Shown here piece by piece: positions 24,320 to 32,827 of a stretch of 64,000 bases of DNA. Origin of the DNA: Mesorhizobium carmichaelinearum (GTDB taxonomy: Bacteria > Pseudomonadota > Alphaproteobacteria > Rhizobiales > Rhizobiaceae); assembly GCF_900199455.1 (NCBI RefSeq), contig NZ_FZQR01000022.1, positions 21,378 through 85,377 of the forward strand, given 5' to 3'. Made by a program: the position numbers and the translations under genes. Below the pieces are notes generated by a model that saw only the letters and a list, made by a program, of their open reading frames with translations, was not told where the DNA came from and searched no databases. How positions within the stretch are numbered: position 1 is the stretch's first letter; each line of letters begins with the position of its first letter.

Positions 24320-25099
24320 CTAATTCCGGGCGATCTCATAGAGCAAAGCGGTTTTGATGTGCCGCCCGGGCTCACCCTGCAGCGACAGCGCGGACGTATA
24401 GAGTTTCGCGACTGCCGGGCAGAGACCTTCGAATTCCAGGCTGACATTGGCAATGGCATCCATCTCGGCGGGGGTGCCGCCAACCTTGATGAAAGCGTCG
24501 GCCAGCAGCGACCAATCTTCATCGCTGGCTGAAGCGGCCGGCAGGCCGCCCTTTTTTGCCGCGCCGAAGGCGCGGAACAGGGTGGCGCCGATCTTGTCCA
24601 TGTCGCTCAGGAAGTCCTGGTCCGGTGTGCTGAGCGCGCCCGGCCCCTGGCGAAGGTAGTTGTTACAGGTGGTAGCGGTTTCCCGCGCCATGATATGGTT
24701 GAGCATGTCCAATTGCGCGCGCAGGGCTTCCGCGGCCTTGCTGTCGGGAGCCGAGGACAGCAGGGATGCGTATCGTTGCCTGAGATCGGCGACCGCCATC
24801 CTGCTGGTGTTGCGCACCTGCTCGATGTTTCCCAGTCTGGCCACAGCCGTGATCTTTTCCACGACGGCTTCATAGTCTTGCGGAAACTCCTGCTTGATTG
24901 CTTTGAAGATCTGGCTTCCCTGGCTCTCAATCTGTTGGCTCACCTGATCTGTGGTCAGCGTCTGCGGATCGGACGAGCCTGCCACTTGGTGGTAGAGATA
25001 CTTGCCGCCGGCAAAGCCGAGCGCCCAGGGCAACACCTTCACCGCAACTAACGACAAAGTGGCTATTGCCGCCACGCCCACACCTTTCCAACGTCCCAT
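24320..25099 (-). CDS. Hypothetical membrane-anchored protein paired with a TPR protein
   Basis: The start is placed at 25099 (MGRWKGVGVAAIATLSLVAV) with AGGAGG upstream. The 259-residue product has one N-terminal membrane segment (AAIATLSLVAVKVLPWALGFAGG) and a helical soluble domain with TDQVSQQIESQGSQIFKAI and LRAQLDMLNHIMARETATTCNNYLRQG. No family is recognised. It follows the large TPR gene by 22 bases on the same strand and shares its N-terminal W-K-G-x-G pattern, so the two are probably one operon and one machinery, with this protein exposed to the periplasm. Confidence 0.65.
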   Translation of the reverse strand: MGRWKGVGVAAIATLSLVAVKVLPWALGFAGGKYLYHQVAGSSDPQTLTTDQVSQQIESQGSQIFKAIKQEFPQDYEAVVEKITAVARLGNIEQVRNTSRMAVADLRQRYASLLSSAPDSKAAEALRAQLDMLNHIMARETATTCNNYLRQGPGALSTPDQDFLSDMDKIGATLFRAFGAAKKGGLPAASASDEDWSLLADAFIKVGGTPAEMDAIANVSLEFEGLCPAVAKLYTSALSLQGEPGRHIKTALLYEIARN

Positions 25100-25121
25100 C
25101 CTCCGGCCCTCCTGAACTGTC

Positions 25122-28100
25122 TTACTTCGCGCCAAGGCTCAGCGCCTTCTTGCGGTCGGCCTCGGCGCGCTTGTGGTTGCCCTTGGCGTCCCATGCCTTG
25201 CCTCGCGCTTTGTAGGCGGTGGTGAAATCCGGTTGGAGCTCTATCGCCTGGCTCAAATCGGCGATGGCGCCGTCATAGTCCGCCCTGCTGGTCCGGATCA
25301 CGCCTCGGCCCAAATAGGCAAAGGGATTCCTGCGATCGAGGCTGAGTGCCTTTTCGAAATCGCGCAACGCTGCGACGTCCTCGTGCCTGCCCATCCATGT
25401 GAGGCCCCGAGCGGCATAGACCCTCGCATCGGTGGGATTGAGACTGATGGCCTTCTCGTAGTCCGCGAGCGCTCCGTCGTCGTCCCCCTGGGAACCGCGG
25501 TTCTGGCCGCGGTCGTAGTAGGTCTCGGCGAGATTCGGATTGAGCGCGATCGCCTGGCTGTAATCGGCGACCGCATGAGCGTAGTCCCCCTTGGCCTCCC
25601 AGGCCATTGCTCGGGCCAGATAGGCGTCGTGGAACGCCGGAAAGAATGAAATCGCCTTGCCAAACTGGGCTATGGCGCTGTCATAGTCGTTCTTTCCATA
25701 CAGCGCTCGACCCTTGTTGAAGGTCTGCGCGGCCAGCGAAGTCCAACTCGGCCTGGTCGCTTGCTCACCAGCCCGGCCAGCGGCTTGACCTGGCATCTTC
25801 GATGCGTTCGCTTCGTCTCTTGCAACCATCGCCAACTTGCGACCCTTGCGGGCGAGGGCCATCTTTGGATTGAGCTTCAGCGCCTGGTCCAAGTCGGCAA
25901 TCGCCGGGTCGTAGTCGCCCTTGGTGAACCAGACAGTGCCACGCGCAAAATAAGCCGGCGCATATTGCGGGTTGAGTTCGACCACGCGGCTGTAGTCGGC
26001 GATGGCACGATCCAGTTCGTTCTTGTTTGTCCACGCGACAGCGCGGCCGATGTAGGCGTCTGAATAGGCGGGATAGAGTCTGATCACCTCGCTGAAGTCG
26101 GTGATGGCTGCGTCGTACATGCCCTTCTCGACAAGCGACAGACCGCGGCCGATATAGGCCGAGGCCTTTTTTGGATCGAGCGCAATCGCCTTGCTGTATT
26201 CGGCGATGGCGCGATCGAATTTGCCTTTATCGTAGAAGGCGTCGCCGCGGTCGACGAAAGCCTTGAGGTTCTTCGGGGCCGAACCCTCGGCGTCCTGCGC
26301 GGCACCACCTTCTGCCAGCGCAGCCACCGTCGCTTTGCGCGCAACCATATAGTCTGGATTGCTGGGGCTGAGCTTTATGGCTTGATCGAAGTCGTCAATC
26401 GCCTTCGAATAGTCCTTGCCGTCGGCCCACGCCATGCCGCGCCCGTAATAGCTGGCATCATCCTTCGGATCGATTCCGATCGCCACCGAATAGGCGGCGA
26501 TTGCGCGTCCTGTGTCGCCCTTGGCATGCCGAGCCAAGCCTTCGCAGTAAAATGCGTCGCGCGCCTTCGGATCGAGCGTGGCGGCGCGGTCGCAATCGGC
26601 GAGAGCGCCATCGATGTCGCCAAGGGCGACCTTTGCGAGGCCCCGGCGAAAATGCGCCGGGGCAAAATTGGGCGCGCGTTCGATGACCTTGCCGTAGTCG
26701 GCGATCGCCTGCTGGTAGGCGCGTTTGGCGGCCCAGGCCTTGCCGCGGCCGAAATAGGCGAACCGGTTGTTCGGGTCGAGCGCGATCGCGTGGTTGTAGG
26801 CGCCGATCGCCTGATCGTACTTGCCCATGTCCAGGAAGGCATCGCCGCCAAGGATCGCTTCCAGGGCCTGCGGGTCGGTCGCCTCCAGGGCCTTCGCGGC
26901 CAGCGTGTCCTGCGTGGCCGTTATATCGGGAACGACGGCTGACGGCGTCGGCTGTTGTGTGTCCGGCAATGGTGGCGGTTTGCTGTGGTTACCCGCAAGC
27001 TGTTCCCTGCAGCCTCCCGCCCATTTTGGATCGAGTTCGGCGGCGCGACGGCAATCCGCCGCTGCACCGACCATATCGCCCTTCAGTGTTCTGGCGCCGG
27101 CCCGGCTGAAATAGGCTTCGGTGCTTTCGGGATCCAGGCTGATCGCCTTGTCGAGATCGAGAAGTGCGCCTTCGACGCCATATTTTGCGAGCCGCGCCTC
27201 GGCGCGCTCGATCAGGATTTTTGCGGCTGCCGGGTCCTTCCCTGTGGCAACCGACGGAGCTGTTTCGCCCGGGGCGTGTTCGCTGCAAGAGCCTGCGCGC
27301 TTCGGATCGAGTTCGATGGCGCGCCGGCAGTCGGTGGCGGCAGTGGCGTAATTTCCCTGGGATGCCTCGGCAAACGCCCGGTCGTAAAAGGCCTCGGCGT
27401 TGTAAGGATCATACTGGATCGCGAAGCTGAATGAATCTATGGCGCCTGCGACGTCGCCTTGCACCTGCTGTTCCAGCCCCCGTTTGAGATTCCAGGCAAC
27501 GAGCTCGGAGTGGTCCTCTTTGGGGTATAGTTGCAGCGGTTCGTACACCGGGGACGCGGCAGGCCTGGGTGTCTGTGGCTCAGCCGGCGCCTTCGCGCCC
27601 ACCGGCCCCGTGTCGCAGCCACCTGCCTTTGTCGGATCGAGCTCGACGGCCTTTCGGCAATCGGTGGCCGCGCCGCTGGCGTCGCCGCTGCGGGTGCGCA
27701 CCAGGGAGCGACCGAAATAGGCCCTGGCATAGTTCGCATCAAGAGCGATCGCTCTGTCGAAATCGGCTATGGCGCGATTGTCGTTGCCTTTGCTTGCCCA
27801 TGCCACGGCTCGGTAATAGTAACCGTCGATACCAGCGGCATCGAGTTCGATTGCCTTGCTGGTGTCGGAAATCGCGCGAATCCAATCGTTCTTGCCAAGC
27901 CAGGCGGCACCGCGGTTGGCATAGGCGTCGGCGTTTTTGGGATCGAGGCCCAGCGCCAGGTCATAATCGGCGATGGCGGGATCGAATTCGCCCTTGGCGG
28001 CGCGGGCAATGCCGCGGTTGATATAGAGGATCACGTCCTGCGGATCGATGCGGATCGCCTCGTCATATTCGGCGACGGCGCGCACCAGGTCGTTCTTCCT

Positions 28101-28679
28101 GTCCCAGGCGATCCCGAGGCCGGCATGCGCCTTGCCGTTGCCGGGATCGGCCTCGATCGCCTGCTGAAAATCGATAATGGCCGCGTCGGTCTCGCCTTTG
28201 CGCAGGAAGGCGGCGCCGCGGCTGGAATAAGCATCGCTGGACGACGGCTCCAGGCTGATGGCGACATTGAAATCCGCGATAGCCCGGTCGTCGTCTCCCT
28301 TGTCGTACCAATCGGCTCCGCGGTTGAAGTATGGCGAGGCCTGTTTGGGATCGAGCGCAATCGCCTTACTGTAGTCCGCGATCGCCCGATCTTGATCCTG
28401 CCTGTCGTCCCAGGCGACGCCTCGATAGAAGTAGGCCATGACGCGGATGCGCGTCATCTCCGTGGTGTCCTCGGCAATCGGCGCGCAGGCGGCGATGCGC
28501 TTGTCCGGCTCGATGTCCTTGCCGATGCAGGTAGCATAATCCTTCTCTGCCGCGAGCGCCGATACGTTCAGGGCAAGAATGACCGCGAGCCCAGCCAACA
28601 GCCGGCCGGGCGAAACCTTCATCTTCACGCGCAATTCAATCGCGGCGACGGGCAGCCCCGCACCTTTCCAGCTCGCCAT
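25122..28679 (-). CDS. Large exported tetratricopeptide-repeat protein
   Basis: This 1185-residue protein has a short basic lead, a hydrophobic signal segment (LLAGLAVILALNVSALAA, about 27-44) and then about 26 TPR units recognisable by the second-helix pattern D-x-A-I-A-D-Y-x-x-A-I-x-L-D-P. The units come in blocks separated by Pro-rich linkers near 370, 475, 575 and 960. The ribosome site GGGGAGGA supports the start at 28679; M20 (28622) is an alternative that would give a cleaner signal peptide. TPR superhelices bind protein partners. It is probably periplasmic and works with the gene downstream. Function unknown. Confidence 0.85.
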   Translation of the reverse strand: MASWKGAGLPVAAIELRVKMKVSPGRLLAGLAVILALNVSALAAEKDYATCIGKDIEPDKRIAACAPIAEDTTEMTRIRVMAYFYRGVAWDDRQDQDRAIADYSKAIALDPKQASPYFNRGADWYDKGDDDRAIADFNVAISLEPSSSDAYSSRGAAFLRKGETDAAIIDFQQAIEADPGNGKAHAGLGIAWDRKNDLVRAVAEYDEAIRIDPQDVILYINRGIARAAKGEFDPAIADYDLALGLDPKNADAYANRGAAWLGKNDWIRAISDTSKAIELDAAGIDGYYYRAVAWASKGNDNRAIADFDRAIALDANYARAYFGRSLVRTRSGDASGAATDCRKAVELDPTKAGGCDTGPVGAKAPAEPQTPRPAASPVYEPLQLYPKEDHSELVAWNLKRGLEQQVQGDVAGAIDSFSFAIQYDPYNAEAFYDRAFAEASQGNYATAATDCRRAIELDPKRAGSCSEHAPGETAPSVATGKDPAAAKILIERAEARLAKYGVEGALLDLDKAISLDPESTEAYFSRAGARTLKGDMVGAAADCRRAAELDPKWAGGCREQLAGNHSKPPPLPDTQQPTPSAVVPDITATQDTLAAKALEATDPQALEAILGGDAFLDMGKYDQAIGAYNHAIALDPNNRFAYFGRGKAWAAKRAYQQAIADYGKVIERAPNFAPAHFRRGLAKVALGDIDGALADCDRAATLDPKARDAFYCEGLARHAKGDTGRAIAAYSVAIGIDPKDDASYYGRGMAWADGKDYSKAIDDFDQAIKLSPSNPDYMVARKATVAALAEGGAAQDAEGSAPKNLKAFVDRGDAFYDKGKFDRAIAEYSKAIALDPKKASAYIGRGLSLVEKGMYDAAITDFSEVIRLYPAYSDAYIGRAVAWTNKNELDRAIADYSRVVELNPQYAPAYFARGTVWFTKGDYDPAIADLDQALKLNPKMALARKGRKLAMVARDEANASKMPGQAAGRAGEQATRPSWTSLAAQTFNKGRALYGKNDYDSAIAQFGKAISFFPAFHDAYLARAMAWEAKGDYAHAVADYSQAIALNPNLAETYYDRGQNRGSQGDDDGALADYEKAISLNPTDARVYAARGLTWMGRHEDVAALRDFEKALSLDRRNPFAYLGRGVIRTSRADYDGAIADLSQAIELQPDFTTAYKARGKAWDAKGNHKRAEADRKKALSLGAK

Positions 28680-28985
28680 ATTGCTGGTCCTCCCCCCGAA
28701 AAACCTTCGTCCGCCTCAGCGGCAATCTGTGTATTGTTCCTTATTTGTTCCAAAATGCAAGCATAAATTGTAGGCTCGCTTCTGGCAGTGTCCAAACCTG
28801 ATCTTGCGCCTGACGCGGGCCTGATTTCGCGCCATTGCGATCTTGCCGGTTAACCGCCCAGCAATGGTTGCATGCAATGGTCCCTTCGAGGGATCATCGG
28901 GGTGCTCGCGTTGCTCACGTCAAAAAGTGAAGCGCTTTCGCATAATAATGAGGGCGGATTTTTCTCCGCCGCGCGAAGGCATGAC

Positions 28986-29597
28986 ATGCTGGTCGACCTG
29001 CGCGAAGGCTTCTTTCGCCTCTGTGCGCTGGCCTGTGCGGGGCTGTTCGTCTATCGCGGCGTATCTCAGGTCGTGGAGGATCCGACCCGGCTCAACGCCG
29101 CGCTGGTGGCGATTTCCGAGATACTCACTTTCACCTGGCTGCTTCTGTCGCGGCGCCCGGTGACGCGTGACTGGAACCCGCTTACGGTCATCGTTTCCGT
29201 GACCGCCAGTTTCGGGGTTGCATTGATCAGCCTCCAGCCTGGTGTGGTGCTTGTTCCTGTCTATGTCGCCGCGCCGCTGCAGGTCGTTGCGCTGTTGTTC
29301 GTCATCTGGGGCAAGATATCGCTGGGCCGTTCCTTCGCCATCCTGCCCGGCAATCGCGGGGTGATGACGGGCGGCGCCTACCGGATTGTGCGGCACCCGA
29401 TCTATGCGGGCTACCTTGCCGGCCATGTGCTCTATCTGCTCTCGGCCTTTTCCTTCCACAACCTCGCGGTCTATGCGGTCATCACCTATCTGCAGCTGTA
29501 TCGTATCCTGCGCGAGGAGGCCTTGCTGGCCGCCGCGCCGGAGTATCGCGCTTACATGGAACGTGTGCGCTACAGGCTGTTCTACCGGATATTCTGA
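28986..29597 (+). CDS. Isoprenylcysteine carboxyl methyltransferase-like membrane protein
   Basis: A start at ATG 28986 (MLVDLREGFFRLCALACAG) with GAAGG eight bases upstream is preferred over ATG 28872, whose extra residues look non-natural. The 203-residue protein has four or five membrane segments and the ICMT/PEMT signature GGAYRIVRHPIYAGYLAGHVLYLL with a distal REEALL...EYRAYMERVRYRL. That layout binds S-adenosylmethionine at the membrane. Bacterial members methylate small lipids or are uncharacterised. It is transcribed divergently from the TPR gene, 190 bases away, without close partners. Confidence 0.75.
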   Translation: MLVDLREGFFRLCALACAGLFVYRGVSQVVEDPTRLNAALVAISEILTFTWLLLSRRPVTRDWNPLTVIVSVTASFGVALISLQPGVVLVPVYVAAPLQVVALLFVIWGKISLGRSFAILPGNRGVMTGGAYRIVRHPIYAGYLAGHVLYLLSAFSFHNLAVYAVITYLQLYRILREEALLAAAPEYRAYMERVRYRLFYRIF

Positions 29598-30064
29598 GGG
29601 CAATACCGTCGACGCGAGACCGGGGTGGCCGATCCTATTTGGCCTGGGATTGGCCACAGGGCTTTCTTGGAGCGGGTCCAATGCCCCCACTGGGTTCTCC
29701 AGGTTGCTGACGGCGTGGCCTTTGACGGCCATTGCGACTGGCGCCCTTGATCTGTTACCAACGTCCGTTTTTTACCTCATGAGCAAATCGGAGATGTCTG
29801 TCAGCAATGGGTGGATTGCTGCCTTGTAAAATCGGTTTTCTTTCCAAACAAGAGACGATATCGATAATATACGTCCCTGACGTAGAATATTTTTTTCAAA
29901 TGTAGTATAGTTTTATTATTACTATATTCTCTGTTTTTTAGAAAAAGATACTATCACTTTTACAAGTATGGCCTGAGCTGAAACTGTGCCTCACCTGTCA
30001 CGTAGCTGAATTTGCAATCGGCTGTGCGCCGGCTGCCTTAGCGCAACGACAACAGGAGAGTGTT
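29598..30064. other. Non-coding stretch with a very AT-rich block
   Basis: The first 230 bases have ordinary base composition with no convincing gene. From about 29,830 to 29,990 the DNA becomes almost all A and T, unlike everything else in the window, with runs such as ATATTTTTTTC and TATTATTACTATATTC. It ends 70 bases before the ribosome site AACAGGAGA of the glycine-rich protein gene. It could be a strong UP-type promoter, a curved or H-NS/MucR-type binding region, or an insertion scar. Confidence 0.55.
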
Positions 30065-30676
30065 ATGACTTTTACCATCAAAACAGTCGCCAGTGTGTTG
30101 GCAGGTAGTGCAATGGTCGTCGTTCTTTCCATGCCGGCAAGCGCAGCCGGGCTCAGCGTCGGTGCCTCGGTTGGCGGTAGCGGCGGCGTCAATGCCGGCG
30201 TCGGTGCCTCCATCGGCGACAGCGGTGGCATCAACGGCGGAGCCGGGGCCAATATCGGCGGCTCGAACGGCGTCAGCGCCGGACTCGGCACATCCGCTGG
30301 CGGCAGCGGTGGCATCAACGGCGGAGCCGGGGCCAATATCGGCGGCTCGAACGGCGTCAGCGCCGGACTCGGCGCATCCGTTGGCGATAGCAACGGCATC
30401 AATGCCGGGGTGGGCGCCAATATCGGCGATTCGACCGGCGTCGCCACCGGGCTCAACGCCAATGTTGGCGACACGAGCGGCGTGGGCGTGAGTACCAATC
30501 CGAGCAATCTCTCAAACCCCAGCAATCCGAACAATCCCAAGCTGCAGGGCATCGTTGCCGACATGTCGAACAGCCAGGTGGCGCGCATGAAGAAGCGCTG
30601 TGCCGATGTGCTCGGCAGTGAAGGTACCTATGACCGCGATCTGCGTCAGCTCTGCCTGCTGATCGCCCGCCGCTGA
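30065..30676 (+). CDS. Secreted glycine-rich repeat protein, paralog 1
   Basis: The 203-residue product has a signal peptide (SVLAGSAMVVVLSMPASAAG), about 125 residues of Gly-rich repeats built on G-A-S-V-G-G-S-G-G-V-N-A-G-V, an Asn/Pro linker (NPSNLSNPSNPNNP) and a conserved C-terminal domain (GIVADMSNSQVARMKKRCADVL...YDRDLRQLCLLIARR). The C-terminal Cys pair suggests an extracytoplasmic disulfide. A 69-base block at 30221-30289 is repeated exactly at 30305-30373, so the tract has expanded recently. A paralog with the same layout follows at 31021. It may be a surface or matrix protein; no function is known to me. Confidence 0.75.
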   Translation: MTFTIKTVASVLAGSAMVVVLSMPASAAGLSVGASVGGSGGVNAGVGASIGDSGGINGGAGANIGGSNGVSAGLGTSAGGSGGINGGAGANIGGSNGVSAGLGASVGDSNGINAGVGANIGDSTGVATGLNANVGDTSGVGVSTNPSNLSNPSNPNNPKLQGIVADMSNSQVARMKKRCADVLGSEGTYDRDLRQLCLLIARR

Positions 30677-31020
30677 GGCCAGGACCGCCAGGAGTGGAAG
30701 TGCACAGCCAGCCGTGAGGCTTTGACAGCACTCTCCTGGCCTCCGGCCGGTCGGAAGCCCACCACCCACCCAGGCGGGCTTCCTGCGTGTCGAGCGCGTT
30801 CGACGCCCAGGGCCGCCTTTCAGGCTTCCAGGCGAAGAACGTCCCCGCCAATTCCCGAGCGACATCTCCCCAATGGGTCCAGTTGTCTTGAATTGGCGGT
30901 ACACGAGTAACTATACCTGTGGTTGCTCTTCGTATTTTAGCAACCAATGATAGAGGGCTCGGGTTGGTGATACAGCCGGTTTTGAAGTCCGGTTGTTCGA
31001 GACAACCCAAGGAGAGAGCC
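30677..31020. other. Intergenic stretch between the glycine-rich genes
   Basis: It contains a hairpin GAAGCCCACC...GGCGGGCTTC (about 30,761-30,791) without a good T tract, and no gene. AAGGAGAGAG lies just before the next start. Confidence 0.5.
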
Positions 31021-31527
31021 ATGTTTGGCATCACGAAAAGACTTTCCACAATCCTCGCAGGCAGCGCAGTCGTGGCCGCTCTATGCATGCCGGCCCACGC
31101 CGCCGGAATCGGCGTTGGCGCCGGCGCCTCGGTCGGCGGCAGTGGCGGTGTCAATGGCGGTGCCGGTGCTTCAGTCGGCGGGGGCAATGGCGTCAATGGC
31201 GGCGCCGGGGCATCGATCGGCGGCGGCACTGGTGCCAATGCGGGCGCCGGAGCAAGCATTGGCGGCAGCGGGGGCACCACAGCAGGGCTCGGTGCCACGG
31301 TTGGCGGTCAAAATGGTGTCGGTGCGGGTGTCGGTGTTGGCACTGGCGTCGCGGGCATTGGGGCAAAGCCCAGCACTCTGTCAAATCCCAGCCTGTCAGG
31401 CGTCGTCGCCGACATGTCGGACAGCCAGGTGGCGCGGATGAAGAAGCGCTGCGCCGACGTGCTGGCCAGTTCGGGCAGCTACGATCGCGATCTGCGTCAG
31501 CTATGCCTGCTGATCTCGCGCCGATAG
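31021..31527 (+). CDS. Secreted glycine-rich repeat protein, paralog 2
   Basis: The start is ATG 31021, preceded by AAGGAGAGAG. The 168-residue product has a signal peptide (LSTILAGSAVVAALCMPAHAAG), a shorter Gly-rich tract (GVGAGASVGGSGGVNGGAG) and a C-terminal domain almost identical to that of the upstream paralog (GVVADMSDSQVARMKKRCADVL, YDRDLRQLCLLISRR). The conserved end indicates that the C-terminal domain carries the function while the tract length varies. The gene is closed by its own terminator. No similarity to a named family is recognised. Confidence 0.75.
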   Translation: MFGITKRLSTILAGSAVVAALCMPAHAAGIGVGAGASVGGSGGVNGGAGASVGGGNGVNGGAGASIGGGTGANAGAGASIGGSGGTTAGLGATVGGQNGVGAGVGVGTGVAGIGAKPSTLSNPSLSGVVADMSDSQVARMKKRCADVLASSGSYDRDLRQLCLLISRR

Positions 31528-31541
31528 CGGAGGAAATGTCA

Positions 31542-31573
31542 GGGCCCGCTGCCGCAAGGTGGCGGGCCTTTTT
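31542..31573 (+). terminator. Rho-independent terminator after glycine-rich paralog 2
   Basis: The stem GGCCCGC/GCGGGCC around TGCCGCAAGGTG is followed by five T. Confidence 0.85.
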
Positions 31574-31704
31574 GCCGACGAAACTTCTTCGCGATCACGC
31601 GCCGTCACGCGGAACGGTAAGGCCGTTCGAACGTTCTCGTTTTCGAAACACCGCATGCGACGGTGCTCAAACCGGCGCATCAGCGCCCAACGGGAGCGGG
31701 AACC

Positions 31705-31869
31705 ATGAGCTTAGGCACCATACTCATCATCATCCTTGTCATTGCGCTGCTGGGCGGCTTCAGCGGCCTCGGCGGCGGACCTTTCTATGGAACGGGCTAC
31801 TATGGCGGCGGCGGCCTCGGGCTTGTGCTGCTGATCCTCATCGTCCTTGTCGTGCTAGGGCGGATTTAG
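31705..31869 (+). CDS. DUF3309 family miniprotein
   Basis: The 54-residue protein reads MSLGTILIIILVIALLGGF, then a Gly/Tyr-rich middle (GGGPFYGTGYYGGG) and a second membrane helix (LGLVLLILIVLVVLGRI). Two hydrophobic segments around a G/Y loop and the start MSLGTI-LIILVI are diagnostic for DUF3309. The start is chosen after GGGAGCGGG. These proteins are widespread in Alphaproteobacteria and of unknown function; some are stress-associated. Confidence 0.85.
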   Translation: MSLGTILIIILVIALLGGFSGLGGGPFYGTGYYGGGGLGLVLLILIVLVVLGRI

Positions 31870-32052
31870 AAGCTCGCAGGGCTTCGGGTCATCGCGATCT
31901 CGTGACTGCCAAACAAAGGCAGCGCACCGGATCGTGATGAAAGCAAGCCGGCTTGTGATCCGCCATTCCGCGGGACTCGAGTATGTTGATTTTGGTCCAC
32001 ACCCCCCCGTGGAAACAAGAGGAGAGGGTCCCACCCCTTCATCCTCCTCCAA

Positions 32053-32083
32053 GGCCCGCCCCGGTATACCGGAGCGGGCTTTT
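32053..32083 (+). terminator. Rho-independent terminator-like hairpin
   Basis: GCCCGCCCCGGTATACCGGAGCGGGC forms a nearly perfect stem-loop and is followed by TTTTGCG. It lies downstream of the DUF3309 gene; the rest of 31,870-32,206 has no convincing gene. Confidence 0.65.
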
Positions 32084-32206
32084 GCGTTGAATCCGAGGGA
32101 ACCGGCTTGCGTCGAGACAGTTGAGTTTGCGGAAGGCTGACCAACGTCCGCAACACTCAGAACGACACTCTGCGAAATTCGCGATGATCTTCACATCCTG
32201 CGGCGG

Positions 32207-32317
32207 ATGGTGGCGGCTCGTGGCCATATCGAGACCATTCAAGGCATAGACGCGTTGATCGGCATCGCGGAAGCGGAGGCTATCAAGGTGATACGCCGGA
32301 TCGATCGCGCGGCCTGA
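32207..32317 (+). CDS. Possible 36-residue ORF, perhaps a gene remnant
   Basis: The frame encodes MVAARGHIETIQGIDALIGIAEAEAIKVIRRIDRAA and continues open upstream to 32141 without a usable start (EIRDDLHILRR precedes the ATG). The composition is that of a real helical protein rather than a shadow frame. It ends 18 bases before the FMN-binding gene. Either a short gene with an unusual start or a 5'-truncated remnant; no family is recognised. Confidence 0.3.
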   Translation: MVAARGHIETIQGIDALIGIAEAEAIKVIRRIDRAA

Positions 32318-32335
32318 GCAGGAAAGAAGGATTGG

Positions 32336-32821
32336 ATGAACATCAAGGAGATGACGCGGCAGGACTGCGTCGCCCTTTTGAAGACGCAACGCCTTGGTCG
32401 CCTGGCCTGCGTGCGTGACCAGAAACCCTATGTGGTGCCGGTCCATTTCGCCTTCGGCGAGAATTCCATTTTCAGTTTCTCGCTTCCCGGCAGGAAAGTC
32501 GACTGGATGCGGGTCAACCCCCATGTCTGCCTTCAGGTCGACGATGTCGGTGGTGTCAATGGCTGGAGGAGCGTCGTGGTGGAAGGCCTGTTCGAGGAAT
32601 TGCCCAAAGCGCGTGATCCGGATGCCGGCATGACCAGCGTCGAAAGGATGACCGCTCCGGTCGATGGCGACCGCAAGCTTGCCTGGTCGCTTCTTGCCGC
32701 GCATGCGAACTGGTGGGAGCCGGGAGCCCTGAAGCCCGGCGATACACTGGCGCCCTCGGGCAGCCATCTTTTCTATCAGATCAGGATCGAGGCGATGTCG
32801 GGAAGGCAGGCCTCCTGGTAG
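32336..32821 (+). CDS. Pyridoxamine 5'-phosphate oxidase-like FMN-binding protein
   Basis: The 161-residue protein has the split-barrel pattern of this family: LLKTQRLGRLACVRDQKPYVVPVHFAF at residues about 14-40, SFSLPGRKVDWMRVNPHVCLQVDDV, and SVVVEGLFEEL. In relatives the R-L-A-x...P-x-V-x-P-V strand and the following G-R-K helix contact FMN phosphate. It has no catalytic residues of a true PdxH and probably binds FMN or heme in a stress response. AAAGAAGG precedes the ATG. It converges with the histidine kinase gene, the stops being only six bases apart. Confidence 0.75.
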   Translation: MNIKEMTRQDCVALLKTQRLGRLACVRDQKPYVVPVHFAFGENSIFSFSLPGRKVDWMRVNPHVCLQVDDVGGVNGWRSVVVEGLFEELPKARDPDAGMTSVERMTAPVDGDRKLAWSLLAAHANWWEPGALKPGDTLAPSGSHLFYQIRIEAMSGRQASW

Positions 32822-32827
32822 CGGTTC

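Noticed and set aside
30140..30480. Repeats in the glycine-rich gene as a CRISPR-like array
   Set aside because: The repeats are in frame, code for a periodic protein and have no unique spacers of constant length.
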